From contig NZ_JH711481.1 of NCBI RefSeq assembly GCF_000269805.1, positions 1,500,634 to 1,564,633 of the forward strand: DNA of 64,000 nucleotides, written 5' to 3'. This DNA is from Actinomyces massiliensis 4401292 (GTDB taxonomy: Bacteria > Actinomycetota > Actinomycetes > Actinomycetales > Actinomycetaceae). The notes beneath the pieces were generated by a model. The model worked only from the letters and a program-made list of their open reading frames with translations, made no database searches and was not told the origin of the DNA. How positions within the stretch are numbered: the first letter of the stretch is position 1; every line of letters begins with the position of its first letter. Of the stretch, positions 9,078 to 16,141 are shown in pieces. A program made the position numbers and the translations under genes.

Positions 9078-10121
9078 TCAGGCCGCCTCGTCCCGCAGGG
9101 CGCGCCCGGTGATCTCCAGGAAGACATCATTGAGCGTCGGGGGCTCGGAGGTGATCCGCCCGCAGGTCACTCCCGCCCGAGTCAGCGCCTCCAGGACGTC
9201 GGAGAGGTTGTGCGCCCCCGAGGAGCACTCGACCAGGAGCTCGGACGCCTCGTAGGAGACGGTGCGCACGTGCTCGAGACGGCGCAGATGCTCCAGGTGC
9301 TCCTCGTCGAGCGATACCGGCGAGACGACCTCGACCCGGATGCGCTCACCGGTGCCGATCATCGCCTTGAGCTCATCGGCCGTGCCGGAGGCGACCCGCC
9401 TGCCGGCGTCCATGATGACGATCCGGTCGCACAGCTGCTCGACCTCCTCCATGTAGTGGCTCGTGTAGATGATGGTGGCGCCCTGCTTGTTCAGCTTCTT
9501 GATGCCGTCGAGGATCGCGTTGCGGCTCTGAGGGTCGACGGCGACCGTCGGCTCGTCCAGGATGATGAGCTCCGGAGCATGCGCGATGCCGCAGGCGATG
9601 TTGAGTCGGCGCAGCAGGCCGCCCGAGAGCTTCTTGGGCTTGAACTTCGTGAACTTCTCCAGTTCGACGAAGGCGATCGCCTGCTCGACCAGACGGCGCC
9701 GCTCAGCGCGATTCTTCACGTAGAGGGCGCAGAAGGCGTCCACGTTCTGGGCCACGGTGAGCTCGTCGAAGACGGCCACCTCCTGGGGCACCACGCCGAT
9801 CCGGCGCTTGAGGTCGTAGGAGGTCGCCGTCATGGGCTTCCCGAAGACCTGGATCTTCCCCCTGTCATAGGTGAGCAGTTGCAGCAGGCAGTTGATCGTC
9901 GTCGTCTTGCCCGAGCCATTGGGGCCGAGCAGGCCGAGCACCTCCCCGCGGGGGATTCTCAACGACAGGCCGTCGACCGCGACCATCTCCCCATAGCGCT
10001 TGATCAGGGATTCGATCACGACCGCCTCATGGCCGGCTGCCCTGCCGGCTCTTTCGTCAGGCACTGTCCTATCCGCCCTATCCTCACCGCCCATATCGAC
10101 TCCTGGAATGTCGGCTCTCAT
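9078..10121 (-). CDS. ABC exporter ATP-binding protein
   Basis: 347 residues from the ATG at 10121 (AAGGAG 10 bases upstream); the ATG at 10094 also has AGGAG in front. The Walker A GPNGSGKTT is at about 66-74, signature LSGG at 165-168, Walker B LIILDE at 185-190, and the switch His in TSHYMEE. The variant AVDPQSR D-loop and the ~80-residue C-terminal extension are typical of ABC-2 drug/lipid export ATPases (CcmA-like). It powers the two downstream permeases. The first ~30 residues are a hydrophilic extension of unknown role. It is divergent from a sensor kinase gene, which suggests signal-controlled export. Confidence 0.93.
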   Translation of the reverse strand: MRADIPGVDMGGEDRADRTVPDERAGRAAGHEAVVIESLIKRYGEMVAVDGLSLRIPRGEVLGLLGPNGSGKTTTINCLLQLLTYDRGKIQVFGKPMTATSYDLKRRIGVVPQEVAVFDELTVAQNVDAFCALYVKNRAERRRLVEQAIAFVELEKFTKFKPKKLSGGLLRRLNIACGIAHAPELIILDEPTVAVDPQSRNAILDGIKKLNKQGATIIYTSHYMEEVEQLCDRIVIMDAGRRVASGTADELKAMIGTGERIRVEVVSPVSLDEEHLEHLRRLEHVRTVSYEASELLVECSSGAHNLSDVLEALTRAGVTCGRITSEPPTLNDVFLEITGRALRDEAA

Positions 10122-10228
10122 ATCCAATCGACTCCTTGAACGTCTGTTCTCGATTCCAGTACTTCCCGTCTTCAGCGGGTCACCCTCCGTATGGTTCCGC
10201 CGGCGGGCTCGAGCCGGGAAGTGCCCGC

Positions 10229-10266
10229 TGTCATGGCCTGCGGGGCGGGGCATGACATCTGTCATG
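10229..10266. promoter_or_regulatory. Three TGTCATG heptads in the divergent ABC/two-component promoter
   Basis: TGTCATG at 10229-10235, its complement CATGACA at 10251-10257, and TGTCATG at 10260-10266. The last two make a 16-bp palindrome with a TC centre. They lie between the ABC operon start (10121) and the kinase start (10327). This is a reasonable binding site for the adjacent NarL-type regulator; the link is inference. Confidence 0.5.
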
Positions 10267-10314
10267 AGATCGTCAGGAGTGGTCCGAGAAGGCCGTTCCG
10301 CGGTGGTGGAGGTC

Positions 10315-10320
10315 CATAAT
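10315..10320 (+). promoter_or_regulatory. -10 box of leaderless sensor kinase gene
   Basis: CATAAT ends 6 bases before the GTG at 10327, so transcription should start at the initiation codon. The nearest GGAGG (10307-10312 region) is too far upstream to act as a Shine-Dalgarno site. Confidence 0.5.
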
Positions 10321-10326
10321 CGTGGT

Positions 10327-11505
10327 GTGAAGGTGCTGACGGACAAGGGCGTGCTTCTGGGCGCCTGCGTCCTGTCGGCGCTGGCGGGGGGAGCGGTGAG
10401 TGCCGCCGTCGTGGTCTGGCTGCTGCTGGCCGTCGCCGTCGGCGGGCTGTGCGCAGTGGTGGAGCACCGACGCGAGGCGATCGCCGCGCCCGCCTGCTAC
10501 CTCGTCCTCGGCTGTTTCACGACGGCGTCGCTGGTGGGCGCCCCGCTGGTCGTCTACGACCTGACGCGCGCGGCGGCGCTCGGTCCCCGATGGGCTCGGC
10601 TGGTCGCCCCGGTCTGCTGCGCCTTGTCGGCCTTGTCAGTCTTGTCTGCCTTGTCGTCCTTGACGCCGGTGGCCGTATCCCGGTGGGCGCCGGATGCGCC
10701 GTCGGTCGCGTCCGTCATCGTCTCGGCCGTCATCTCGGTCCTCGCCGCCTGCCTCGCCCTGCGCACCGTCCAGGAGGAGCGCGTGCGCGGGAGCCTGCAC
10801 GCGGTCAGGGACGATCTTCACGAGAAGATCCTCGCCCTGCAGGACTTGAACGCCCGGATGCTCGAGGCCCAGGACTATGAGACGCGCGCCGCCGCCCTGT
10901 CCGAGCGCACGCGGATCGCCCGCGACATCCATGACGGCGTCGGGCACCTCCTGACCCGTCTTGTCCTGCAGGCCAAGGCCCTGCAGGTCACCCACCGCGA
11001 CGAGCCCGCCGTCGTCGCCGACCTGGCGGAGCTGGACTCCTCGCTGGGCGAGGCCCTGGACTCCATGCGCAGGAGCGTCCACGCGCTGTCCGACGAGGGC
11101 GAGGACCTGCCGACCTCCCTCAACCTGCTGGCCTCCCGATGCGGCATAGAGCAGGTGCCGGTCGACTGCTCCCTGGAGGAGGCGCCCCCGCCGGAGGTGT
11201 CGCGCTGCGTGATCGCGGTGGTGCGCGAGGCCCTGACGAACGCTGCCCGGCACAGTCGGGCCGATTCGGCGCAGGTCAGGGTCGTCGCCTACCCGGCGTT
11301 CTGGCAGATCACGGTCGTCAACGAGGGGGGCCCGCCGCGCGACGATCTGCCGGCAAGAGGCGGCGGGAGGACCGGAATGGGGCTGCGCTCCATCACCGAG
11401 CGGGTAGAGGCGCTGGGCGGAACCGTGCGGATCACCCCGCAGCCGAGGTTCACGGTCTTCGCCATGATTCCCAAAGGTAGAGAAAGTAGAGAGGCCGGAG
11501 CATGA
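10327..11505 (+). CDS. Sensor histidine kinase (HisKA_3/NarX-DesK type)
   Basis: 392 residues from the GTG at 10327. Four to five membrane segments fill residues 10-150, without a large outer loop, so the signal is likely sensed in or near the membrane. The phospho-acceptor is in RIARDIHDGVGH (His202), followed by a HATPase domain with an N box EALTNAARHS and a late GMGLRS. The product should phosphorylate the response regulator encoded next, whose ATG overlaps the stop (ATGA). The locus faces an ABC exporter operon, a common arrangement in which the pair controls the pump. Confidence 0.9.
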   Translation: MKVLTDKGVLLGACVLSALAGGAVSAAVVVWLLLAVAVGGLCAVVEHRREAIAAPACYLVLGCFTTASLVGAPLVVYDLTRAAALGPRWARLVAPVCCALSALSVLSALSSLTPVAVSRWAPDAPSVASVIVSAVISVLAACLALRTVQEERVRGSLHAVRDDLHEKILALQDLNARMLEAQDYETRAAALSERTRIARDIHDGVGHLLTRLVLQAKALQVTHRDEPAVVADLAELDSSLGEALDSMRRSVHALSDEGEDLPTSLNLLASRCGIEQVPVDCSLEEAPPPEVSRCVIAVVREALTNAARHSRADSAQVRVVAYPAFWQITVVNEGGPPRDDLPARGGGRTGMGLRSITERVEALGGTVRITPQPRFTVFAMIPKGRESREAGA

Positions 11506-12158
11506 AGGTCCTCATTGTTGACGATGACGCTCTCGTCACCCAGTCGCTCGCCACCATCCTGTCGGTGGAGCCCGATGTCGAGGTCGTCGGCCGGGGCGGG
11601 TCCGGGCCCGAGGCGGTCGAGAAGCACCGGGAGCTGAGCCCCGACATCCTGCTCCTGGACATCCGAATGCCCGGCGGTGACGGGCTCGGCGCGGCCGAGC
11701 AGATCCTGGCCGAGGACGAGGATGCGCGCATCGTCTTCCTGACCACCTTCTCCGACGACGAGTACATCGTGCGGGCCCTGAGAGTGGGGGCGCGCGGGTA
11801 CCTCATCAAGCAGGACGTCGCGCGGATCGCCCCGGCGCTGCGGTCCGTCATGGCCGGCGTGAGCGTGCTGGAGGGGGAGGTGGTCGAACGCAGCGCCGCC
11901 ATGGGTCTGGGCGGTGGCGGGTCCGCAAGCGGGAGCGGGCAGATGCCCAGGAGCGCCGTCTTCGAGAGGCTCACCGAGCGGGAGTACGAGGTCGTCGAGG
12001 CGGTGTCCGAGGGGCTGGACAATGCTGAAGTGGCGGACAGGCTCTTCATGAGCGAGGGGACGGTGCGCAACCACATCAGCTCGATCCTGGCCAAGCTGGG
12101 GCTGAGGAATCGCACCCAGGTCGCGGTGCTGTACTACCGCTCCGCGCGGGCCGGCTAG
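11502..12158 (+). CDS. NarL/FixJ-family response regulator
   Basis: 218 residues. The receiver domain has the acidic VDDDA near residue 6 and the phospho-acceptor Asp53 in LLDIRMPGG; the C-terminal LuxR-type helix-turn-helix runs through LTEREYEVVEAVSEGLDNAE to about residue 205. A short Gly/Ser linker (~130-145) separates them. It overlaps the kinase gene by 4 bases. It probably controls the divergent ABC exporter through the TGTCATG sites. The last 35 bases around its stop codon are duplicated 694 bp downstream (12819-12853). Confidence 0.92.
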   Translation: MKVLIVDDDALVTQSLATILSVEPDVEVVGRGGSGPEAVEKHRELSPDILLLDIRMPGGDGLGAAEQILAEDEDARIVFLTTFSDDEYIVRALRVGARGYLIKQDVARIAPALRSVMAGVSVLEGEVVERSAAMGLGGGGSASGSGQMPRSAVFERLTEREYEVVEAVSEGLDNAEVADRLFMSEGTVRNHISSILAKLGLRNRTQVAVLYYRSARAG

Positions 12159-12159
12159 G
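12125..12159 (+). repeat. Left copy of a 35-bp direct repeat (end of response regulator gene)
   Basis: These bases encode the last residues and stop of the response regulator. They recur at 12819-12853 with only two differences, both C to T; the first 22 bases (starting GGTGCTGTACTACCGC) are identical. The two copies bracket a ~660-bp cassette with an unrelated small gene and an AbiEii-like fragment. Confidence 0.92.
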
Positions 12160-12288
12160 CGGCTGATTTTCGTTCCCGGGGCGGCTGGTCGCGGTTGGTC
12201 GCGGATGGCGAGGGCTGACACTCGCCTGCGCGTCGGCCTGGCTCATGCGGGTACGCTGTCATCATGTGAAGGAGGAAGGAGGTAGGCC

Positions 12289-12693
12289 ATGGTGAAGACG
12301 GCGACAGCCCGTATACGGTTCTGCGACATTAAGCCCTATGATGCGCCGGTATCGCTGGACGAGTTGCGGGGCCCGTACGATGGTCCTATCGACCTGCCCC
12401 ACGCAGTGCGCTGGCAGGCCGACCGGTTCGACGTAAATGTGAGCGTACCCGGTTGGCGGCGTATGGCTTACCAGGCCCTGGTCGCCGAAGGCACCGCTGA
12501 TGAGCAGCGGCGGCTTATGAACCGCGCCCGGCTTATCGAGACGTGGCCGGTCCTCAGCATTGATCCGCGTGTGCGTGCCTTGTGGGAGAGCCGGTTCCCC
12601 GAGCTGCGGGCCATGCGGAACCATCGTCATCACCGGGGCGAGCGCAGTCAGCCGGTTCCCCGAGCTCCAGGTCGCATAAGTCGTGCGCGGTGA
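12289..12693 (+). CDS. Small cytoplasmic protein of unknown function in a flanked cassette
   Basis: 134 residues, not recognised. It is preceded by a very strong AAGGAGG (12,272-12,281 region). The first ~105 residues look like a real, mixed alpha/beta protein (CDIKPYDAPVSLDELRGPYD). The tail after FPELR is Arg/His/Pro-rich and covers a 17-bp direct repeat (12589-12605 and 12650-12666, AGCCGGTTCCCCGAGCT), so the original C-terminus was probably lost by a small rearrangement. It overlaps the start of an AbiEii-like fragment. A partner role in a type IV toxin-antitoxin pair is possible but only inferred from context. Confidence 0.55.
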   Translation: MVKTATARIRFCDIKPYDAPVSLDELRGPYDGPIDLPHAVRWQADRFDVNVSVPGWRRMAYQALVAEGTADEQRRLMNRARLIETWPVLSIDPRVRALWESRFPELRAMRNHRHHRGERSQPVPRAPGRISRAR

Positions 12694-12811
12694 CCAGGAG
12701 GAGCAGCGGAACATCGCACGCCTCGCTCTGAAGGCGGTCGGCGAGACGGCCGGCTTCGCACTCGCCGGGTCCGGTGCGATCCGCGAGCATGCCTTGCGGA
12801 AGAACGCCTGA
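12683..12811 (+). pseudogene. Remnant of an AbiEii/AbiGii-like nucleotidyltransferase toxin gene
   Basis: A 42-codon frame from GTG reads ...QRNIARLALKAVGETAGF then ALAGSGAIREHAL and stops. The second part resembles the start of AbiEii-type nucleotidyltransferases, where a GFALAGG-type motif begins the active site. Everything downstream (the catalytic DxD and beyond) is missing. I read it as a truncated gene; the family call rests on ~35 residues. Confidence 0.45.
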
Positions 12812-12818
12812 ATCGGGT

Positions 12819-12853
12819 GGTGCTGTACTACCGCTCCGCGTGGGTCGGCTAGG
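12819..12853 (+). repeat. Right copy of the 35-bp direct repeat
   Basis: Matches 12125-12159 at 33 of 35 positions, including the stop codon of the response regulator, but here no upstream coding sequence belongs to it. It begins 8 bp after the AbiEii-like fragment ends, so it marks the right edge of the inserted or duplicated cassette. Confidence 0.92.
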
Positions 12854-13002
12854 TGAGCCCGAGGATTTCCGACTCGTCGCTTTCGCATGGTGGCGGCCCT
12901 GCCCCGTCGTGCCCCCCTCGCCGTCGCTGTGGCATGCTGCGCTCGGGTCCGGTAGCCGCTACGGCGCGTCGGGTCGTCTCGGGGCTGTTCCGGGGAGAAG
13001 CG

Positions 13003-14028
13003 ATGAGAGGGGCTGCGATGACTCGGTCAAGCCATGAGGACAATGAGGACAACGACTCGTATGTTGATAGTCCTGTCGACAGTCCTGTTAGCGCGGCCGA
13101 TGCTGCCAACTCTGCTGCTCTAGCCGGTTCCGCCAGTCCCACTGGCCCTACTGGTCCTGACGCCGCTGCTGTCGCCGACTTGCGCGCCGCCGACAGCGCT
13201 AGTGCCGCTCGCGCCGTTTCACACGAGCTTCGTTGCCTCGAAGCGGCCGAAGGCGTGCGGGTTCTGCTCGCCGTGGAGTCGGGTAGTCGGGCCTGGGGCT
13301 TCGAGTCGCCCGACTCCGACTTCGACGTCCGCTTCGTCTACGTCCGCCCCATCGAGTACTACCTGCGCCTGCAGTCCACGCGGGACGTCCTGGAGTGGCG
13401 GCTCGACGAGGTCCTCGACGTCAGCGGCTGGGATCTCGACAAGGCCCTGCGGCTCATGCGGGGCGCCAATCCGTCGCTCTTCGAGTGGCTCGCCTCCCCG
13501 ATCGTCTACGCCGAGTACTCCGCCTTCGCCGCCGTGAGGGACCTGGCCGCCGACTGCTTCTCGCCGGTCTCCTCAGCCCACCACTACCTGAGCATGGCCC
13601 GAACCGGTATGAGCGGCTTGACCGGCACGACCCGTATGGCCGATAAGGCTGATAAAGCCGCCGTCGCGGGGGAGACGATCCGCCTCAAGAAATGCCTGTA
13701 CGCCATGCGGGCGATCCTCGCCTGCCGCTGGGTGGTGGCTGAGCGCGTGCCCGTCCCGATGCTCTTCCGCGACCTGGTCGATGCCCAGCTCGAGGCGTCC
13801 ATGCGCGGACTCGTCGACGAGCTCCTGGAGGCCAAGGCGGTGGCAGGGGAGTGCGACGAGTATCCGCGCATTCCGGCGCTCAGCACCTGGGCTGCGAGTG
13901 CTGTCGCCGAGCTGGAGGAGGACGTCGCCGCCCTCGTTCCGAAGCCCAAGATGGCCTGGGAGCGTCTCAACGACGTCTTCCTCGGCTTCCTCGACATGGA
14001 CCGGACCCCGGTGGGCGACTCGCGCTGA
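13003..14028 (+). CDS. RlaP/YcgL-type predicted nucleotidyltransferase
   Basis: 341 residues from the ATG at 13003 (GGGGAGAAG in front; 13018 is an alternative). Residues 8-70 are an acidic, low-complexity Ser/Ala/Pro-rich leader. The nucleotidyltransferase core follows: GSRAWGF (94-100) and DSDFDVRFVY (104-113) are the G-S and D-x-D signature of the RlaP (PF10127) family. The C-terminal half is helical and ends in a well-conserved WERLNDVFL. Family members are predicted RNA-repair nucleotidyltransferases; the substrate is unproven. The 3' end faces the XRE gene across a two-unit 22-bp array. Confidence 0.8.
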   Translation: MRGAAMTRSSHEDNEDNDSYVDSPVDSPVSAADAANSAALAGSASPTGPTGPDAAAVADLRAADSASAARAVSHELRCLEAAEGVRVLLAVESGSRAWGFESPDSDFDVRFVYVRPIEYYLRLQSTRDVLEWRLDEVLDVSGWDLDKALRLMRGANPSLFEWLASPIVYAEYSAFAAVRDLAADCFSPVSSAHHYLSMARTGMSGLTGTTRMADKADKAAVAGETIRLKKCLYAMRAILACRWVVAERVPVPMLFRDLVDAQLEASMRGLVDELLEAKAVAGECDEYPRIPALSTWAASAVAELEEDVAALVPKPKMAWERLNDVFLGFLDMDRTPVGDSR

Positions 14029-14073
14029 CCGGGCCGACGGCCTGCGACGTCTGCGAGGGTCTTGCCCGCGTGG

Positions 14074-14112
14074 ACCGATCTCGAGGCGGAACCGGACCGA
14101 TCTCGGCGAATC
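14074..14112 (+). repeat. 22-bp repeat array 2 (2 units)
   Basis: Two units start at 14074 and 14096. The second ends in GGCGAA, like the last unit of array 1. The array occupies the 91-bp gap between convergent genes, 8 bp before the XRE gene stop. Confidence 0.9.
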
Positions 14113-14119
14113 GGACTGC

Positions 14120-14815
14120 TCAGGCGACGTAGAAGCGGATCCGATCCTCGCCGTCCGTGATGTCGAGGAGCGTGCTCGTGTCGGCGGCCTCAAGGGCGCT
14201 GTGGGCGGTCGCCAGCAGCGCGTCGAGGTCGATGCCGTGGGTGTCGATGGCGTCGCGCACTTGCGGTACGGCGGCCGCCATACTCGTCAGGATGGTGGCC
14301 GCCTGCATGGGGAACGCCAGGTTGACGTTGTTGTGCGGACCTCGGACCTCGATGCAGAGCTTGCGTCCGGCGGCGGAGGCCGTGCTCTGCTCCTTCCTCC
14401 CGCGAGTCGGTTCGGGCCGTACGAGGACGGCGCTCGTCGAGGTGAGCTCTGCGGCGGGAGAGGGCATTGAGGGGGTCTGCGCCGGTTCGGCAGCAGGATT
14501 GCTCGAGTCGTTCGGACCGGCCGGCTCAGTGGGCGTCTCAGTGGGGGCGTACGGGGCACGATCGGGGTTCGACGCACTCGCTTGAGCGGGGCCGTCCGCT
14601 TGCGCGCCGTCGTCCGGCACCGTCAGCAGCGCATCGACGCTCGTGCCCAGCAGCGCCGCCAGGCCGGGCAGCGCTGCGATATCCGGGTAGTTGAGATCGT
14701 TCTCCCACTTGCTGACCGCCTGCGGAGTCACGCCCATCCGCTGGGCGAGCCGCTCCTGCGTCATCCCCTGTGACAGTCGCAGCTGTGCGATATTGCGTCC
14801 GACCGAGTGCTTCAT
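14120..14815 (-). CDS. XRE-family helix-turn-helix regulator with C-terminal domain
   Basis: 231 residues from the ATG at 14815 (AGAGGAAC upstream). The N-terminal 65 residues are a Cro/C1-type helix-turn-helix (MTQERLAQRMGVTPQAVSKW). A ~75-residue Pro/Ala/Ser/Thr-rich linker leads to a C-terminal domain of ~90 residues with alternating hydrophobic strands (LCIEVRGPHNNVNLAFPM). The C-terminal part is not recognised; it could sense a ligand or oligomerise. The gene ends next to repeat array 2 and is divergent from the GNAT gene across a long intergenic region. Confidence 0.82.
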   Translation of the reverse strand: MKHSVGRNIAQLRLSQGMTQERLAQRMGVTPQAVSKWENDLNYPDIAALPGLAALLGTSVDALLTVPDDGAQADGPAQASASNPDRAPYAPTETPTEPAGPNDSSNPAAEPAQTPSMPSPAAELTSTSAVLVRPEPTRGRKEQSTASAAGRKLCIEVRGPHNNVNLAFPMQAATILTSMAAAVPQVRDAIDTHGIDLDALLATAHSALEAADTSTLLDITDGEDRIRFYVA

Positions 14816-15369
14816 CTGTGTTCCTCTTATCCGTGGGATGCCTGCGGCCCGTCTGCGGGCCTGTCTGCTGACCGCCGGCCTGGCGGCGGCGTGCCGGGCC
14901 CGCTGGTGCTGTCGCGGGTCCTTCCGGCCGGCATCCATGGTGGCTCCCGCCCCGGCGGTGCGGTAGCACGTGTTCGTTGATCACCGAACGCGTGCGGGCA
15001 GTGACGGCTGGAGCATACGGCCTCAACCGCTGGTTGAGGCTGGTCGAGGCGCCCGAGCGCCAGGCGATCGGTCCGGCTGACGAGTACGAGTAGATGTCGG
15101 CCCAAGTCCCGCAGTGCCGTGTACTTAGTACTTAGTACTTAGTACTTATCGCGCTTATCCCCGAGACGACAGTCTTCTGCGAGCTCATCGCCTTCGCGGT
15201 GAGTGCTGAGCTCATCATCAATGGGCCTCATCAATGAGCCTCACGGGCCGCTCACGGCAGCGGCCGCCCTGCCCGGCTTGCTCGCCGTGGCGGCCACGGA
15301 CGTCTGCCTGGCGGGTATCGGTATGTGGTTCAAGTGCGATGCGATCGGCGTCATACGCAGAATGGGTGC
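14816..15369. other. Long intergenic region between XRE regulator and GNAT genes
   Basis: 554 bp with no gene I can support. It contains the 7-bp tandem repeat at 15122-15149. Open frames here (on both strands) are Arg/Pro/Ala-rich with no family features. Promoters for the divergent XRE and GNAT genes should be inside. Confidence 0.5.
15122..15149 (+). repeat. Four tandem heptamers TACTTAG
   Basis: TACTTAG three times and TACTTAT once, 28 bp, in an otherwise GC-rich intergenic region. Each junction makes the palindrome AGTACT. It lies 220 bp before the GNAT start and 307 bp before the XRE gene. It may be a repeated operator or a slippage-prone tract. Confidence 0.85.
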
Positions 15370-15900
15370 ATGAGAATCCGCCCGAGAATCCGCACGGCCT
15401 CGCCCGCCGACCTCGACGCCATTGCCGAGCTGGAGGCCCTCTGCTTCCCGCCCGCCGAGGCCGCCGACCGCGACGCGATCGCCGCGCGCCTGGCGGCCTA
15501 CCCCGACCACGTCTGGCTCGCCGTCGAGGACGATCCTGACGACCCCGACGGCCCTGAGCGGCTGGTCGCCGGGGTCAACGGCATGTGCACCGACCTGCCC
15601 GACCTGACCGACGAGATGTTCTCCCGCGCCGAGCTGCATGAGCCCGACGGCGCCTGGCAGATGATCTTCAGCGTCATGACCGCTCCCGACCGCCGGGGCG
15701 AGGGCCTGGCCGCTGCGCTCGTGAAGCATGTCGTCCAGGAGGCCCGCGTGAGTGGGCGCCGTGGGGCAGTGCTCACCGCCAAGCCCGAGCTCGTCGGCTT
15801 CTACGCGCGCCTCGGTTTTCGCGACGAGGGCGTCTCGCAGGGATCGACCCACGGCGGTGCCGTCTGGCACCAGATGCGACTGACTCTGCTGACTCTGTGA
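15370..15900 (+). CDS. GNAT-family N-acetyltransferase
   Basis: 176 residues from the ATG at 15370; no clear Shine-Dalgarno is seen. The fold is that of a GCN5-related acetyltransferase: SPADLDAIAELEALCFPP at the N-terminus and the acetyl-CoA pyrophosphate-binding RRGEGLAAALV (around 115-125), then KPELVGFYARLGF at the C-terminus. The acceptor is unknown. A 4-unit 22-bp array begins 13 bp after its stop and separates it from the GH3 gene. Confidence 0.85.
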   Translation: MRIRPRIRTASPADLDAIAELEALCFPPAEAADRDAIAARLAAYPDHVWLAVEDDPDDPDGPERLVAGVNGMCTDLPDLTDEMFSRAELHEPDGAWQMIFSVMTAPDRRGEGLAAALVKHVVQEARVSGRRGAVLTAKPELVGFYARLGFRDEGVSQGSTHGGAVWHQMRLTLLTL

Positions 15901-15913
15901 GCCCGTCATCCGG

Positions 15914-16000
15914 ACCGATCTCGAGGCGGAGTGCGACCGATCTCGGTGCGGAACCGGGCCGATCTCGAGGCGGAAGTGGACCGATCTCGGCGAAATTGAC
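15914..16000 (+). repeat. 22-bp repeat array 3 (4 units)
   Basis: Units at 15914, 15936, 15958 (core starts GCCGATCTCG) and 15980. The last unit ends in GGCGAAAT. It lies just behind the GNAT stop codon and upstream of the GH3 gene. Confidence 0.92.
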
Positions 16001-16141
16001 CGATTGGCAGGAATGCGCCAAGCTCGTGCCCATACAGCAGCTACGACAGTCACGTCAGTTACAACAGCTACAGCAGCTACGGCGGCACAGCGATGTGCGC
16101 CCCGCGGACGGTCGCAGCAGGTCACAGCGAAGGAGCTCCAC

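Noticed and set aside
12262-12888. A 208-codon minus-strand frame over the 12-kb cassette
   Set aside because: It overlaps a plus-strand gene with a strong ribosome site and has no recognisable domain.
15914-16000. Array 3 as the GH3 promoter/operator
   Set aside because: The same repeats lie mostly behind genes elsewhere, so position before GH3 is more likely due to the GNAT gene end.
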